Program-made: the position numbers and the translations under genes
Shown here: positions 11,993 through 12,043 of the stretch, piece by piece
Layout of the letters: the number at the start of each line of letters is the position of its first letter
How positions within the stretch are numbered: the stretch's first letter is position 1
Origin: an uncultured Eubacteriales bacterium
Lineage (GTDB): Bacteria > Bacillota > Clostridia > Oscillospirales > Oscillospiraceae
Reading direction: 5' to 3'
Length of the DNA: 12,043 nt
Assembly (NCBI GenBank): GCA_905202605.1
Contig: CAJKSU010000075.1
Location: 1-12,043 of the forward strand
Notes under the pieces: generated by a model
Told to the model about the DNA's origin: nothing
The model's input: the letters and a program-made list of their open reading frames with translations, nothing else
The model's database searches: none

Positions 11993-12043
11993 ATGGTTAA
12001 ATTCAAAACATCCCCTCTGGGGGTGCGGCTTTTCCTTTTGCTG
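11993..12043 (+). CDS. Start of a probable exported or membrane protein (partial)
   Basis: The frame opens with ATG 11993 after a strong promoter and a 12-nt Shine-Dalgarno, and runs off the right edge after 17 codons (MVKFKTSPLGVRLFLLL). Positive residues at 3, 5 and 12 followed by a run of leucine and phenylalanine look like the start of a signal peptide or signal anchor. In two-component histidine kinases a short basic N-terminus before the first membrane helix is common, but nothing here identifies the product. It is divergent from the Gly/Pro-rich gene. Confidence 0.6.
   Translation, partial: MVKFKTSPLGVRLFLLL

Noticed and set aside
1..12043. CRISPR arrays, insertion sequences, tRNA, rRNA or prophage genes
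   Set aside because: No regularly spaced repeats, transposase motifs, cloverleaf or rRNA sequence, or phage structural genes were seen.

Overview
The window reads as chromosomal DNA of an anaerobic, probably spore-former-related Firmicute of the Clostridia (Oscillospiraceae/Ruminococcaceae-like). This rests on the moderately GC-rich coding sequence, very strong AGGAGG-type Shine-Dalgarno sites, sigma-A promoters with AT-rich hexamers, a stand-alone Spo0A-type DNA-binding domain, and clostridial forms of PssA and Psd. The genus is inference; no rRNA, tRNA, transposase or CRISPR array is visible.

Layout. (1) 1-253: the 3' end of an unrecognised membrane protein. (2) 461-1732: a membrane protein with three N-terminal zinc ribbons, behind a palindrome that contains a TATAAT box. 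(3) 1797-1926: a promoter-hairpin-terminator unit that looks like a ~95-nt small RNA. (4) 2025-5311: a tight four-gene phospholipid operon on the + strand: LPG-synthase-type flippase-like protein, PssA, Psd and a PAP2-family protein. The genes overlap or touch, one promoter precedes them, and three CTTAA direct repeats sit just upstream of its -35 box. A bidirectional terminator closes it. (5) 5364-6233 (-): a DegV fatty-acid-binding protein. (6) 6411-7922 (+): a membrane-anchored sulfatase/alkaline-phosphatase-superfamily protein. (7) 7996-9405 (-): an AgcS-type sodium:alanine/glycine symporter with an inverted repeat over its -10 box. (8) 9443-9790: mostly gene-free, with one possible decayed small gene. 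(9) 9791-10126 (-) and 10456-11061 (+): two divergent putative DNA-binding proteins, a receiver-less Spo0A C-terminal domain and an XRE-like HTH protein, driven by two near-consensus promoters that face each other. (10) 11342-11782 (-): a small unrecognised protein with a Gly/Pro repeat. (11) 11993-end (+): the start of a probable exported or membrane protein, with a near-consensus promoter and a 12-nt Shine-Dalgarno.

How the genes work together. PssA makes phosphatidylserine from CDP-diacylglycerol and serine, and Psd decarboxylates it to phosphatidylethanolamine (PE). The flippase-like and PAP2 proteins plausibly move or process the lipids. DegV proteins present fatty acids to the fatty-acid kinase. 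The sulfatase-superfamily protein belongs to a fold that includes enzymes using PE or phosphatidylglycerol as head-group donors, so 2025-7922 reads as a membrane-lipid and envelope neighbourhood. The best candidate for an undescribed system is the divergent regulator pair around 10127-10455, whose promoters overlap head-on with an inverted repeat and further copies of TGAGGAA between and beside them: the architecture of a bistable transcriptional switch.
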